This document shows positions 1-9,022 of a stretch of 64,000 nt of DNA, in pieces; position 1 is the stretch's first letter, and the number at the start of each line of letters is the position of its first letter. The notes below the pieces were generated by a model, which had not been told where the DNA came from, searched no databases, and saw nothing but the letters and a program-made list of their open reading frames with translations. A program made the translations under genes and the position numbers. Origin of the DNA: UBA7672 sp963738625 (GTDB lineage Bacteria; Pseudomonadota; Alphaproteobacteria; Caulobacterales; Hyphomonadaceae). The DNA is taken from NCBI GenBank assembly GCA_963738625.1, contig CAVTXH010000002.1, positions 930,001 to 994,000 on the forward strand, in the 5' to 3' direction.

Positions 1-208
1 CCTCGATCAGGGCGATGACGATCTCGTCCGAGACCAGGCTGCCCGAATCCATGATGCCGGCGACGCGCTTGCCCAGCTCGGTGCCAGACGTGCGGGCGGC
101 GCGCAGCATGTCGCCGGTGGACAGCTGAATGAAGCCTCGTTCGGAAACGAGCTTCTTCGCCTGTGTTCCCTTGCCCGCGGCCGGCGGGCCAAACAGGATC
201 AGGTTCAC
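1..208 (-). CDS. adk: adenylate kinase, N-terminal part (runs off left edge)
   Basis: Adenylate kinase interconverts ATP + AMP and 2 ADP in the cytoplasm. Only the first 69 codons are in the window. The P-loop GPPAAGKGT is at residues 7-15, followed by the AMP-binding segment STGDMLRAA. The start is a GTG at 208-206 which overlaps the secY stop codon by four bases (GTGA), so translation is probably coupled to secY. secY-adk is the usual order at the end of the spc operon. The identity is secure; the gene is simply cut by the window edge. Confidence 0.93.
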   Translation of the reverse strand, partial: MNLILFGPPAAGKGTQAKKLVSERGFIQLSTGDMLRAARTSGTELGKRVAGIMDSGSLVSDEIVIALIE

Positions 209-1569
209 TTCTTCTTGCTCCCCAACCGCGCCTTTTTGATCATCCCTTCATACTGGTGGCCGATCAGGTGAGACTGGATTTGCGCAACGGTGTCCATCGT
301 CACCGACACCACGATGAGGATCGACGTGCCGCCGATATAGAACTGCCCATTGAACTGGCCGCGCATGAGCTCCGGAAGCACACAGACGGCCGCGATATAG
401 ATCGAACCGATGACCGTGAGCCGGGTCAGAACATAATCGAGGTGTTCAGCCGTTCGCTTGCCTGGACGATAACCCGGAATGAAGCCGCCATACTTGCGAA
501 GGTTCTCGGCCGTCTCTTCCGGGTTGAACACGATCGATGTGTAGAAGAAGCAGAAGAAAATTATCAGCGCCGCGTAGAGGATGATGAACAGCGGCTGGCC
601 GTGGCCCATGTAGGCCTGGATGAATTGCAGCGTTTCGGCCCACCAGCCGGTTGTCGTGCCGGTGGTGCTGGTGAAGCCAGCCATGGTTGACGGCAGCAAC
701 AGCAGCGAGGAGGCGAAGATCGGCGGGATGACGCCGGCCGAATTGACCTTCAGCGGCAGGAAGGACGATTCCCCGCCCACCATGCGGTTGCCCTGCTGGC
801 GCTTCGGATACTGGATCAGCAGCCGCCGCTGGGACCGCTCGATGAAGACGATGAACACGACCATCGCGATCGCAAGGAAGGTGATCGCAAGGATGGTCGG
901 GATCAGCGACGGGTTGGTGCGAAGCTCGCCCAGCGTGTTGCCAATGTAGCGTGGGAGCTCGGCCACGATGCCGGCGAAGATGATCAGCGAAATGCCGTTG
1001 CCGACGCCGCGCGCGGTGATCTGTTCGCCCAGCCACATCAGGAAGATAGTGCCGCCGACCAGGGTGATGATGGTCGAGGCCATGAAATAGGGGCCGGGAT
1101 CGACGGCCATCGAAAGGCCCGAGGCTGGGTCCTGCGCATTGAGCGCAACCGCCACACCGAAGGCCTGGGCGATGGCGAGAATGACCGTGAGATAGCGGGT
1201 GTACTGGTTGAGCTGTTTGCGGCCCGCCTCGCCTTCCTTCTTCAATCGCTCGAGGGAGGGAACGGCGGTGGAGAGGATCTGCACGATGATCGAGGCCGAG
1301 ATGTACGGCATGACGTTGAGCGCGAAGATCGCCATCCGCTCGACGGCGCCGCCGGAGAAGGAGTTCCACATCCCGAGGATGCCGCCCGATGCGTTGCCGA
1401 ACGCCTGGGCGTACTGCACCGGGTCGATGCCGGGTATGACGATCCACGTTCCGAGACGGTAGACGATCAGCGCCCCAAGTGTGAACCACAGACGCGCCTG
1501 CAGCTCCTTGGCCTTGCCGAACGTCGAAAAATTGATGTTGCGCGCGAGTTGCTCGGCCGCCGAAACCAT
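205..1569 (-). CDS. secY: preprotein translocase subunit SecY
   Basis: SecY is the channel subunit of the SecYEG inner-membrane translocon. The 454-residue product has the family length and about ten hydrophobic segments. The N-terminal segment and the plug-region motif GGILGMWNSFSGG are recognisable, as are the loop RLKKEGEAGRKQ and the C-terminal motif LRKYGGFIPGYRPGKRT, which contacts the ribosome and SecA. It is the penultimate visible gene of the spc operon, 85 bp after rplO, and its stop overlaps the adk start. Its partner secE is at the other end of the same cluster; secG is not in the window. Confidence 0.97.
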   Translation of the reverse strand: MVSAAEQLARNINFSTFGKAKELQARLWFTLGALIVYRLGTWIVIPGIDPVQYAQAFGNASGGILGMWNSFSGGAVERMAIFALNVMPYISASIIVQILSTAVPSLERLKKEGEAGRKQLNQYTRYLTVILAIAQAFGVAVALNAQDPASGLSMAVDPGPYFMASTIITLVGGTIFLMWLGEQITARGVGNGISLIIFAGIVAELPRYIGNTLGELRTNPSLIPTILAITFLAIAMVVFIVFIERSQRRLLIQYPKRQQGNRMVGGESSFLPLKVNSAGVIPPIFASSLLLLPSTMAGFTSTTGTTTGWWAETLQFIQAYMGHGQPLFIILYAALIIFFCFFYTSIVFNPEETAENLRKYGGFIPGYRPGKRTAEHLDYVLTRLTVIGSIYIAAVCVLPELMRGQFNGQFYIGGTSILIVVSVTMDTVAQIQSHLIGHQYEGMIKKARLGSKKK

Positions 1570-1654
1570 TCGCCCGCCCTCCTTTTCGCGCTGCCGCCGA
1601 CCGCCTTAACAGCGGAGATCGCCGGACACGCGGGCGCCTGCCCGAATGGGCAGG

Positions 1655-2137
1655 CTACTCAGCCGCCTCTTGGGCGACCGGTTTCGTTACCGTGACCTTG
1701 CCGCCAGCCTTTTCGACCGCCTCGATAGCGGCCTTGGAGGCGCCGTACACGACAAGCTCAACTTTGGTCTTGATCTCGCCCTTTGCAAGGAGGCGAACGC
1801 CGTCCTTGGCGCGGCGAAGCAGCCCGGACGCAATCAGGACTTCGGCGTCGATCGGCTTTTTCGCGTCGAGCCGGCCGGCCTTGATGGCGGCTTCGATGCG
1901 GCCGGTGTTGACCCAGGTGAGTTGCTTGGCGCCGTGGGGCGTGAAGCCGCGCTTCGGCAGGCGCATGTAGATCGGCATCTGGCCGCCTTCGAAGCCGTTG
2001 ATGGCCACGCCGCGGCGAGCCTTCTGGCCTTTGACGCCACGGCCGCCGGTCTTGCCCTTGCCCGAGCCAACGCCCTTGCCGAGACGGATGCGCGTCTTGC
2101 GGGCGCCGGGGTTGTCGGAGATCTCGTTCAGTTTCAT
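1655..2137 (-). CDS. rplO: 50S ribosomal protein uL15
   Basis: uL15 is a late-assembly protein of the large subunit that contacts 23S rRNA. The product is 160 residues, slightly longer than the usual 144-150. It starts MKLNEISDNPGARK and has the Gly/Lys-rich RNA-binding extension GKGVGSGKGKTGGRGVKGQKAR at residues 20-41, which defines the family. The globular C-terminal half ends with a short acidic tail. It lies between rpmD and secY, the universal spc order, with 50 bp to rpmD. The start is fixed by the conserved N-terminus. Confidence 0.97.
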   Translation of the reverse strand: MKLNEISDNPGARKTRIRLGKGVGSGKGKTGGRGVKGQKARRGVAINGFEGGQMPIYMRLPKRGFTPHGAKQLTWVNTGRIEAAIKAGRLDAKKPIDAEVLIASGLLRRAKDGVRLLAKGEIKTKVELVVYGASKAAIEAVEKAGGKVTVTKPVAQEAAE

Positions 2138-2187
2138 GTCACGCTCCAGGCCAGCCTGCCCCGGAAGGGCGGACCAGCGAATGCTTC

Positions 2188-2376
2188 CTAGGGTTTCACG
2201 ATCTCGACGAGGTGGCCCACCTTCGCGATCATGCCGCGAACCGACGGGGTATCCTCGAGCTCGCGCTCCTTGGACATCTTGTTGAGGCCGAGGCCGACCA
2301 GCGTCGCGCGCTGGGAAGCTTCGCGGCGTTGCGGGCTCCTCACCTGCTTCACGCGGATGGTTTTCTTGGCTGCCAT
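2188..2376 (-). CDS. rpmD: 50S ribosomal protein uL30
   Basis: uL30 is a small surface protein of the large subunit. The 62-residue product has the core IRVKQVRSPQRR followed by LGLNKMSKERELEDTPSVRGMI, matching the two-strand, two-helix fold of the bacterial form. The first Met is followed by a short AAKKT leader. It sits 22 bp after rpsE and 50 bp before rplO in the spc operon, which supports the assignment of such a short gene. Nothing unusual was seen. Confidence 0.96.
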   Translation of the reverse strand: MAAKKTIRVKQVRSPQRREASQRATLVGLGLNKMSKERELEDTPSVRGMIAKVGHLVEIVKP

Positions 2377-2398
2377 CTCGGTCTCCGTCCTCTAAACG

Positions 2399-2986
2399 TT
2401 ACTGCGCCGCTTCGGCGTTGCCGGCGCCGTCGGTGCGACGACCGACGATGTCCTGCACTTTCAGGCCGCGCTTGGATGCGATCTGACGGGGCGAGGACTG
2501 GTGTTTCAGACCATCTACGGTGGCGCGAACCATGTTGTAGGGGTTGGACGAGCCGGTCGACTTGGCGACGACATCCTTGATGCCGAGCACGTCGAACACG
2601 GCGCGCATCGGGCCGCCAGCGATGACGCCGGTGCCGGCCGGCGCCGAGCGCATATAGACCTTGCCAGCGCCCCAGCGCCCGGCGGCGTCATGGTGCAGCG
2701 TGCGGCCTTCGCGCAGCGGGATGCGGATCATCGATTTCTTGGCTTCCTCGGTCGCCTTGCGGATCGCTTCGGGAACCTCGCGCGCCTTGCCATGGCCGTA
2801 GCCGATGCGGCCCTTCTGGTCGCCGACGACGACGAGGGCTGCGAACGCGAAGTTCTTGCCGCCCTTCACCACCTTGGCGACGCGGTTGATCGCGACCAGC
2901 TTGTCGATGATCTCGGACTGTTCGCGGTCGTCGTCACGGCCCTTGCGGCCGCCCCGTTCGCCACGTTCGCCTCTTTCACGCGCCAT
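2399..2986 (-). CDS. rpsE: 30S ribosomal protein uS5
   Basis: uS5 lies near the mRNA entry and decoding region of the small subunit and affects fidelity. The product is 195 residues. An Arg/Gly/Glu-rich leader (residues 1-20) precedes the S5 N-terminal RNA-binding domain (IDKLVAINRVAKVVKGGKNF), then GYGHGKAREVPEAIRKA, and the C-terminal domain with the motif GVIAGGPMRAVFDVLGIKDV. The short charged N-terminal extension and C-terminal tail are common in alphaproteobacteria. rplR lies 10 bp upstream and rpmD 22 bp downstream. Confidence 0.97.
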   Translation of the reverse strand: MARERGERGERGGRKGRDDDREQSEIIDKLVAINRVAKVVKGGKNFAFAALVVVGDQKGRIGYGHGKAREVPEAIRKATEEAKKSMIRIPLREGRTLHHDAAGRWGAGKVYMRSAPAGTGVIAGGPMRAVFDVLGIKDVVAKSTGSSNPYNMVRATVDGLKHQSSPRQIASKRGLKVQDIVGRRTDGAGNAEAAQ

Positions 2987-2996
2987 TCGCGGACTC

Positions 2997-3350
2997 CTAG
3001 AATTTCAGACCGCCCTCACGGGCGGCGTCGGCGAGCGCTTTCACGCGGCCATGAAAAATATAGCCGCCGCGGTCGAAAACCACGTCGGTGACGCCGGCCT
3101 TCTTGGCGCGCTCAGCGATGAGCTTGCCAACGGCCTGCGCGTCGTCGGATTTCTTGCCGCCCTTGAAGTCCTTTTCCAACGACGATGCGGCGGCGAGCGT
3201 GACGCCCTTGCCGTCGTCGATGACCTGCACAGAGATATGCTTGGACGAGCGGTTGACGGACAGGCGCGGCTTGCCGTCGCCGACCTTGCGGAGCTTTGTG
3301 CGGACGCGCTGGGCGCGGCGATCGAACTGTTTGTGTTGAAGCGAGGCCAT
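2997..3350 (-). CDS. rplR: 50S ribosomal protein uL18
   Basis: uL18 binds 5S rRNA together with uL5 and anchors it in the central protuberance. The 117-residue product is of typical length and ends FHGRVKALADAAREGGLKF, the conserved C-terminus. The motif RLSVNRSSKHISVQVIDD marks the first beta strands. It starts 3 bp after the rplF stop and ends 10 bp before rpsE, so it is tightly packed within the spc operon. Confidence 0.97.
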   Translation of the reverse strand: MASLQHKQFDRRAQRVRTKLRKVGDGKPRLSVNRSSKHISVQVIDDGKGVTLAAASSLEKDFKGGKKSDDAQAVGKLIAERAKKAGVTDVVFDRGGYIFHGRVKALADAAREGGLKF

Positions 3351-3353
3351 GGC

Positions 3354-3890
3354 TTACTTCTTCTTGCCTTCCTTGCGGCGGACGTATTCGCCCACCTTGC
3401 GGACGCCCTTGCCCTTGTAGGGCTCCGGCGGACGGTAACCACGGATTTCGGCCGCAACCTGGCCAACCGCCTGCTTGTCCGCGCCGGAGATCTTGATCTC
3501 GGTCGGCTTCGCCGAGGCAAAGGTGATGCCCGGAGGCGCCTTGTAGATCACGGGATGCGAGTACCCGAGCGACAACTCGAGGTCCCTGCCCTTCATGGCG
3601 GCGCGATAGCCGACGCCCTGAAGTTCGAGGTCCTTGGTGAAGCCCGTAGTGACGCCCGTCACCATGTTCTGAATGTTGGCGCGAACCGTGCCCCACATCG
3701 CCTTGGACTTACGTTCTTCCGGATTGCGGGCCGAAATTGTGACTTCGCCGTTGTCGACCTTGACGCCGACTTCGTCGGAGAGAGCCATCTTCAACTCGCC
3801 CTTAGGACCTTTCACAGCGACGTGCCCGCCGCCGACTTTGATATCGACGCCCTTGGGCGCGGTAATCGGCTTCTTTCCTACGCGCGACAT
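3354..3890 (-). CDS. rplF: 50S ribosomal protein uL6
   Basis: uL6 binds 23S rRNA helix 97 near the factor-binding site. The frame is open six codons further upstream, but MSRVGKKPI at 3890 is the conserved N-terminus and starts 2 bp after the rpsH stop, so I use it (178 residues). Two similar S5-like domains are visible, and the signature near the C-terminus, PEPYKGKGVRKVGEYVRRKEGKKK, is intact. It lies in the spc operon between rpsH and rplR. Confidence 0.96.
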   Translation of the reverse strand: MSRVGKKPITAPKGVDIKVGGGHVAVKGPKGELKMALSDEVGVKVDNGEVTISARNPEERKSKAMWGTVRANIQNMVTGVTTGFTKDLELQGVGYRAAMKGRDLELSLGYSHPVIYKAPPGITFASAKPTEIKISGADKQAVGQVAAEIRGYRPPEPYKGKGVRKVGEYVRRKEGKKK

Positions 3891-3892
3891 GA

Positions 3893-4288
3893 TCAGCTCA
3901 CCCGGCACAGAATTTCGCCGCCCACGTTTTGCGTGCGGGCTTCGTTGTCCGACATCACGCCCTTCGGCGTGGAGAGGACGGAAATGCCAAGACCGTTGCG
4001 GACCAGCGGAAGGTCGCGCACCGCCGAATAGACGCGGCGCCCCGGCTTGGAAATACGGCGAATCTCCGAGATCACCGGAGCGCCGTCATAGTATTTCAGC
4101 TCGATGTCGAGCTCCTTGCGGCCGTCCTTCTCGATTTCCGAGAAGCCGCGGATGTATCCCTCGCGCTGAAGAACTTCCAGCACGTGAGCGCGGAGCTTGG
4201 ACGAAGGCGAGGTGACAGTGGTGCGGCCGCGGCGTTGCGCGTTCCGGATGCGTGTCAGCAAATCGCCCAGGGGATCGTTCATAACCAT
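3893..4288 (-). CDS. rpsH: 30S ribosomal protein uS8
   Basis: uS8 organises the central domain of 16S rRNA and, in E. coli, represses the spc operon by binding its mRNA near rplE. The 131-residue product begins MVMNDPLGDLLTRIRNAQ and ends with the conserved GISVLSTPKGVMSDNEA and GGEILCRV blocks. Two Met codons are possible; a GGAGG seven bases before the first favours 4288, though 4282 gives the textbook MNDP start. It lies between rpsN and rplF. Confidence 0.96.
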   Translation of the reverse strand: MVMNDPLGDLLTRIRNAQRRGRTTVTSPSSKLRAHVLEVLQREGYIRGFSEIEKDGRKELDIELKYYDGAPVISEIRRISKPGRRVYSAVRDLPLVRNGLGISVLSTPKGVMSDNEARTQNVGGEILCRVS

Positions 4289-4301
4289 CCTGTGCCCTCC
4301 C

Positions 4302-4607
4302 CTACCAGCTCGACTTGACGAGGCCGGGGATCATCCCGCTGGCCCCGTATTCGCGCAGCGCGATCCGCGACATCTTCAACTTGCGATAGTACCCGCGCGG
4401 CCGGCCCGAAATCTCGCAGCGGTTGCGCACGCGGCTCGGCGCCGAATTGCGCGGCAGCTTGGCCAGCTTCATGCGGGCCGCGAACCGGTCATCCAGCGGC
4501 AGGGCCTCGTTGAGGGCCTGCGCCTTCAACTCGGCGCGCTTCTTCGCGTACTGCTCGGACAGTTTGCGCCGGCGGTTGTTCTTCTCGATCGAACTCTTCT
4601 TAGCCAT
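4302..4607 (-). CDS. rpsN: 30S ribosomal protein uS14 (zinc-independent form)
   Basis: uS14 binds the 16S rRNA 3' domain in the small-subunit head. The 101-residue product starts MAKKSSIEKNNRRRKL and has the C-terminal signature PRNSAPSRVRNRCEISGRPRG, ending IPGLVKSSW. It lacks the two CxxC pairs of the short zinc-binding version, so it is the long zinc-independent form. The frame extends upstream into rplE, but the conserved start at 4607 lies 19 bp after the rplE stop. Confidence 0.96.
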   Translation of the reverse strand: MAKKSSIEKNNRRRKLSEQYAKKRAELKAQALNEALPLDDRFAARMKLAKLPRNSAPSRVRNRCEISGRPRGYYRKLKMSRIALREYGASGMIPGLVKSSW

Positions 4608-4626
4608 CTCGTTCTCTCCAGCGCGA

Positions 4627-5184
4627 CTAAGTACGGAAGGGAAAGCCGAACTCCGTGAGGAGCGCTTTCGCTTCTTCGTTCGTGCGCGCCGTCGTGCACA
4701 CAATGATGTCCATACCCCAGACCGTCTCGATGTTGTCGTAGTTGATCTCAGGGAACACGATGTGTTCCTTGATACCCATCGCGAAGTTGCCGCGGCCATC
4801 GAACGACTTGGCGTTGAGGCCACGGAAGTCCTTCACGCGCGGAAGCGCGATGGTCGTGAGGCGGTCGACGAATTCGTACATGCGCTCGCGGCGCAAGGTG
4901 ACCTTGGCCCCGATCGTCATGTCCTCGCGCAGCTTGAAACTGGCGATCGACTTGCGCGACTTGGTCTCGAGCGGCTTCTGGCCGGAGATCGCCGCGAGGT
5001 CGGCCACGGCCGAGCGGATCTTCTTGGAATCGGCGACAGCTTCGCCAACGCCCATGTTGATGACGACCTTGTCGAGGGCCGGCACCTGGAGGCCATTGGT
5101 GTAGTTGAACTGAGCCGTCAGCTTTTCGCGGATCGACTCGTTGTACAGCTTCTTGAGCCGCGGAGTGTATTTCGCCTCAGGCAT
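4627..5184 (-). CDS. rplE: 50S ribosomal protein uL5
   Basis: uL5 binds 5S rRNA and forms an intersubunit contact with the small-subunit head. The product from MPEAKYTPRLKKLY is 185 residues, the usual size. Recognisable blocks are KVVINMGVGEAVAD, the loop ISGQKPLETKSRKSIASFK, and the C-terminus GMDIIVCTTARTNEEAKALL. The frame is open upstream, but the start at 5184 matches the family and overlaps the end of rplX by eight bases, suggesting coupled translation. Confidence 0.96.
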   Translation of the reverse strand: MPEAKYTPRLKKLYNESIREKLTAQFNYTNGLQVPALDKVVINMGVGEAVADSKKIRSAVADLAAISGQKPLETKSRKSIASFKLREDMTIGAKVTLRRERMYEFVDRLTTIALPRVKDFRGLNAKSFDGRGNFAMGIKEHIVFPEINYDNIETVWGMDIIVCTTARTNEEAKALLTEFGFPFRT

Positions 5185-5497
5185 CGATATTCTCCCCGGA
5201 GCGCTTGGCGAAGCGCACCTTGCGGCCCTTGTCGTCGGTCTTGAACCCGATGCGGACGGCCTTGCCGTCTTTCGGGTCGACGTGAGCGACGTTTGAAACG
5301 TGGATCTTGGCTTCCTTGCGCTTGATCCCGCCTTGCGGATCAGCCTGGCTCGGCTTGGTGTGGCGGGCGGCGATGTTGACGCCCGACACAAGCACGCGGT
5401 TCTCGTCCGGGAACGCCTTGAGGACTTCGCCGGTGCGGCCCTTGTCCTTGCCGGTGAGGACGATGACCTTATCGCCCTTCTTGATCTTGGCGGCCAT
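5177..5497 (-). CDS. rplX: 50S ribosomal protein uL24
   Basis: uL24 is one of the two initiators of large-subunit assembly and later lines the exit of the peptide tunnel. The 106-residue product begins MAAKIKKGDKVIVLTGKDKG, the KOW motif, followed by the conserved GVNIAARHTKPSQADPQGG block. Its start overlaps the rplN stop by one base (TAATG) and its end overlaps rplE by eight bases, so rplN-rplX-rplE are tightly coupled. Confidence 0.96.
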   Translation of the reverse strand: MAAKIKKGDKVIVLTGKDKGRTGEVLKAFPDENRVLVSGVNIAARHTKPSQADPQGGIKRKEAKIHVSNVAHVDPKDGKAVRIGFKTDDKGRKVRFAKRSGENIDA

Positions 5498-5865
5498 TAC
5501 AGGACCTCCGGAGCAAGCGAGATGATCTTCATGTGGTTCTTGGCGCGGAGTTCGCGCGGAACCGGCCCGAAGATGCGGGTGCCGATCGGCTCGTTCTGGT
5601 TGTTGACCAGTACGGCCGCGTTCGAGTCGAACCGGATCACCGAGCCATCGCGGCGCTGGATGTCCTTGGAGACGCGGACGACGATGGCGCGTTTGACTTC
5701 GCCCTTCTTCACGCGGCCCTTGGGCGTCGCTTCCTTGATCGAGACGACGATGACGTCGCCCACGGTGGCGTAACGGCGTTTGGAGCCGCCAAGCACCTTA
5801 ATGCACTGGACTCGCTTTGCGCCGGAATTGTCCGCCACATCGAGGTTTGTCTGCATCTGGATCAT
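5497..5865 (-). CDS. rplN: 50S ribosomal protein uL14
   Basis: uL14 forms part of intersubunit bridges B5 and B8. Starting at MIQMQTNLDVADNSGAK the product is 122 residues, exactly the family length; a frame extension of 20 codons upstream is ignored. The signature KRAIVVRVSKDIQRRDGS and the C-terminal FGPVPRELRAKNHMKIISLAPEVL are intact. The start overlaps the rpsQ stop by four bases (ATGA). It is the first gene of the spc group in the E. coli arrangement; no separate promoter was seen here. Confidence 0.97.
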   Translation of the reverse strand: MIQMQTNLDVADNSGAKRVQCIKVLGGSKRRYATVGDVIVVSIKEATPKGRVKKGEVKRAIVVRVSKDIQRRDGSVIRFDSNAAVLVNNQNEPIGTRIFGPVPRELRAKNHMKIISLAPEVL

Positions 5866-6107
5866 GCTGCATCCCCTTTGAAGGAGACGATTTCCCAGCG
5901 CTTCAGCTTGGAGCGCGGCGGGCATTCCTGGATCTCGACCTGCTGGCCGATCTGGGCTGCGTTCTTCTCGTCGTGCGCGTGATAGCGCTTCGACTTACGC
6001 ACCGTCTTCTTGAAGAGCGGGTGCAGGAACGTGCGTTCCACTTTGACGACGGCGGTCTTGTTCATCTTGTTGGAGACGACCACGCCTTCCATAATTCGCT
6101 TTGGCAT
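5862..6107 (-). CDS. rpsQ: 30S ribosomal protein uS17
   Basis: uS17 is a primary 16S rRNA-binding protein with an OB fold. The 81-residue product starts MPKRIMEGVVVSNKMNKTAVV and contains the conserved KYHAHDE-type block as RYHAHDEKNAAQIGQQVEIQECPP, followed by LKRWEIV. Length and motifs agree with the family. It is coupled to rplN by a four-base overlap and lies 11 bp after rpmC, closing the S10-type gene group. Confidence 0.96.
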   Translation of the reverse strand: MPKRIMEGVVVSNKMNKTAVVKVERTFLHPLFKKTVRKSKRYHAHDEKNAAQIGQQVEIQECPPRSKLKRWEIVSFKGDAA

Positions 6108-6118
6108 GACGCTCTCTC

Positions 6119-6340
6119 CTATGCTGCGGTCTGTTGAGACTTCTCGCTCAGGACCGTTTCGATCCGGGCGATGTCACGGCGCACCTGGCGCACGCGCGAA
6201 GTCTTCTCCAGCTGGCCCGTGGCCCTCTGGAAACGCAGGTTGAACTGCTCCTTCCGGAGATCAGCCAGCTTGTCGCGGAGCTGATCCGGGGTCTTGTGGC
6301 GAAGGTCTTCCGAGACCTTCTTCTGTTTCTTGGTCGCCAT
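6119..6340 (-). CDS. rpmC: 50S ribosomal protein uL29
   Basis: uL29 is a two-helix protein at the tunnel exit, next to uL23, and contributes to docking of targeting factors. The 73-residue product has the signature LRKEQFNLRFQRATGQLEK-type core and the tail VRRDIARIETVLSEK. A short Lys-rich leader precedes it. The order rplP-rpmC-rpsQ with 3 and 11 bp gaps is the standard S10 operon arrangement. Nothing unusual was seen. Confidence 0.95.
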   Translation of the reverse strand: MATKKQKKVSEDLRHKTPDQLRDKLADLRKEQFNLRFQRATGQLEKTSRVRQVRRDIARIETVLSEKSQQTAA

Positions 6341-6343
6341 CGC

Positions 6344-6757
6344 CTACTCTCCGATCCGGGTGACGATCTTGGTCTTCACCGAGAGCTTCGCGGCGCCAAG
6401 CGACAGCGCGAGGCGCGCAACCGCATCCGGAACGCCGTCGATCTCGAACAGGATGCGGCCCGGCTTCACGCGGGCGACCCAGAATTCGGGCGCGCCCTTG
6501 CCGGAGCCCATGCGGACCTCGATCGGCTTCTTCGAAACCGGCACGTCCGGGAACACGCGGATCCACACCTTGCCGATACGCTTCATCTCGCGGGTGAGAG
6601 CGCGGCGGGCAGCCTCGATCTCACGCGCCGTGACGCGGTTCGGCTCCAGCGCCTTCAGCCCGTGCGAGCCGAAGTTGAGCGTGAAGCCGGCTTTCGCCTG
6701 GCCATGGATGCGGCCCTTGAAGGCCTTCCGGTATTTTGTGCGCTTGGGCTGAAGCAT
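6344..6757 (-). CDS. rplP: 50S ribosomal protein uL16
   Basis: uL16 sits near the A site and is needed for a functional peptidyl-transferase centre. The 137-residue product matches the family length, starts MLQPKRTKYRKAFKGRIHG, and contains the signature RRALTREMKRIGKVWIRVFPD plus MGSGKGAPEFWVARVKPG. The Arg of the RMGSGKG loop, hydroxylated by YcfD in some bacteria, is present. It lies 13 bp after rpsC. Confidence 0.97.
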   Translation of the reverse strand: MLQPKRTKYRKAFKGRIHGQAKAGFTLNFGSHGLKALEPNRVTAREIEAARRALTREMKRIGKVWIRVFPDVPVSKKPIEVRMGSGKGAPEFWVARVKPGRILFEIDGVPDAVARLALSLGAAKLSVKTKIVTRIGE

Positions 6758-6770
6758 TGTTCTATCTCAC

Positions 6771-7487
6771 TTACGCGCGCTGATCTTGACGCTCGCGGTC
6801 GCGGCGCGGACGGCTTTCGCCCGCGGCTTCCTGCTTGCGGTCCACAGCCATCGGATCGTGCTCCATGATCTCGCCTTTGAAGATCCAGCACTTGATGCCG
6901 ATGATGCCATAGGTCGTCTTGGCTTCAGCCGTTCCGTAGTCGATGTCGGCCCGCAGCGTGTGAAGCGGGACACGGCCTTCGCGGTACCATTCCGTACGCG
7001 CGATCTCCGCGCCGCCGAGGCGGCCGGCGACCGTGAGACGGATGCCCTGGGCGCCCATGCGCATCGTCGTCTGCATCGCGCGCTTCATGGCGCGGCGGAA
7101 GGAGACGCGGCGCTCGAGTTGGCGGGCGACATCTTCGGCGACGAGGTTGGCGTCGGTTTCCGGCTTGCGGATCTCGACGAGGTTCAGGAACACCTCATCC
7201 TTGCAAAGCTTGCCGATTTCCTTGCGCAGCGTCTCGATGTCCGCGCCCTTCTTGCCGATCACCATGCCCGGGCGGGCGGTGTGAACGGTGATGCGGCACT
7301 TCTTGTGCGGACGCTCGATGACCACGCGGGAAACGCCGGCTTGCTTCAGCTTTTCCTTGATGAACTTGCGGATCTTGATGTCTTCGTGCAGCAGCCGGCC
7401 GAAGTCCGAGGTCTCGGCGTACCAGCGGCTGTCGGCCGTGCGGTTCACGCCGAGGCGGAATCCGATCGGGTTGATCTTCTGACCCAT
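6771..7487 (-). CDS. rpsC: 30S ribosomal protein uS3
   Basis: uS3 forms the mRNA entry gate of the small subunit with uS4 and uS5. The 238-residue product starts [17 protein letters not shown], has a KH domain with the loop [15 protein letters not shown] (about residues 76-90), and the C-terminal S3 domain with the signature [22 protein letters not shown]-type sequence, here [20 protein letters not shown]. An Arg/Glu-rich tail follows. The start overlaps the rplV stop by one base. Confidence 0.97.
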   Translation of the reverse strand: [238 protein letters not shown]

Positions 7488-7885
7488 TATGCGGCCTCGG
7501 AGGTTTGGGCGACCGCGGACGTGTCGCGGAGCACGATGGTAAGTTGGGAGAAGGGCTTCTCGACGCGGACGCCGCGGCCGCGTGCGCGGGCGTGCATCCG
7601 CTTGAGAACCATGTTCTTGCCGACGTGAGCTTCGGCGACGATCAGGCTGTCGATGTCGAGGCTGTGGTTGTTGTCGGCGTTAGCGACCGCGGACTTCAGC
7701 AGCTTGAGCACGTCGCCGGCGGCGCGCTTGCGGGAGAATTCCAGCTCGGCCATCGCCTTCTCGACCTTCAGGCCGCGGATCTGCTGCGCCAGCAGGTTGA
7801 GCTTCTGCGGGCTGATGCGGTGCATGCGCAGGACCGCGCGCGACTCGTTGGAGGCCTGTTTCGGAGGAGCTTTTGCCTTGCCCAT
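7487..7885 (-). CDS. rplV: 50S ribosomal protein uL22
   Basis: uL22 lines the narrow part of the nascent-peptide tunnel through its beta hairpin. The 132-residue product carries a 15-residue Lys/Pro leader, then RISPQKLNLLAQQIRG and the hairpin tip KRMHARARGRGVRVEKPFS. No deletion of the kind linked to macrolide resistance is apparent in the hairpin. It is 1 bp from rpsS and overlaps rpsC by one base. Confidence 0.96.
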   Translation of the reverse strand: MGKAKAPPKQASNESRAVLRMHRISPQKLNLLAQQIRGLKVEKAMAELEFSRKRAAGDVLKLLKSAVANADNNHSLDIDSLIVAEAHVGKNMVLKRMHARARGRGVRVEKPFSQLTIVLRDTSAVAQTSEAA

Positions 7886-7886
7886 C

Positions 7887-8165
7887 TTACTTCCTCACCG
7901 CTTTCTTGTCGCCGCCATGGCCGAAGAACGAGCGGGTCGGCGCGAACTCGCCGAGCTTGTGGCCCACCATCTCCTCGGACACGTTCACCGGCACGAACGT
8001 CTTGCCGTTGTGGACCTGGAAAGTGAGGCCAACGAACTGCGGCAGGATGGTCGAGCGGCGCGACCAGGTCTTGATCGGGGTCGGACGCGAGGCGCGCGAG
8101 GACGCCTCTGCCTTCTTCAGCAGATAGCCGTCGACGAACGGGCCTTTCCAGACGGAGCGCGACAT
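7887..8165 (-). CDS. rpsS: 30S ribosomal protein uS19
   Basis: uS19 lies in the head of the small subunit with uS13 and contacts tRNA. The 92-residue product starts MSRSVWKGPFVDGYLLKKAE and has the signature VGHKLGEFAPTRSFFGHGGDKKA at the C-terminus. The reading frame continues upstream into rplB in another frame, but the conserved start at 8165, 14 bp after the rplB stop, is clear. The order is rplB-rpsS-rplV. Confidence 0.97.
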   Translation of the reverse strand: MSRSVWKGPFVDGYLLKKAEASSRASRPTPIKTWSRRSTILPQFVGLTFQVHNGKTFVPVNVSEEMVGHKLGEFAPTRSFFGHGGDKKAVRK

Positions 8166-8179
8166 CTTTCTTCTCTCCG

Positions 8180-9007
<828 letters not shown>

Positions 9008-9022
9008 CGTGCGATCTCGATC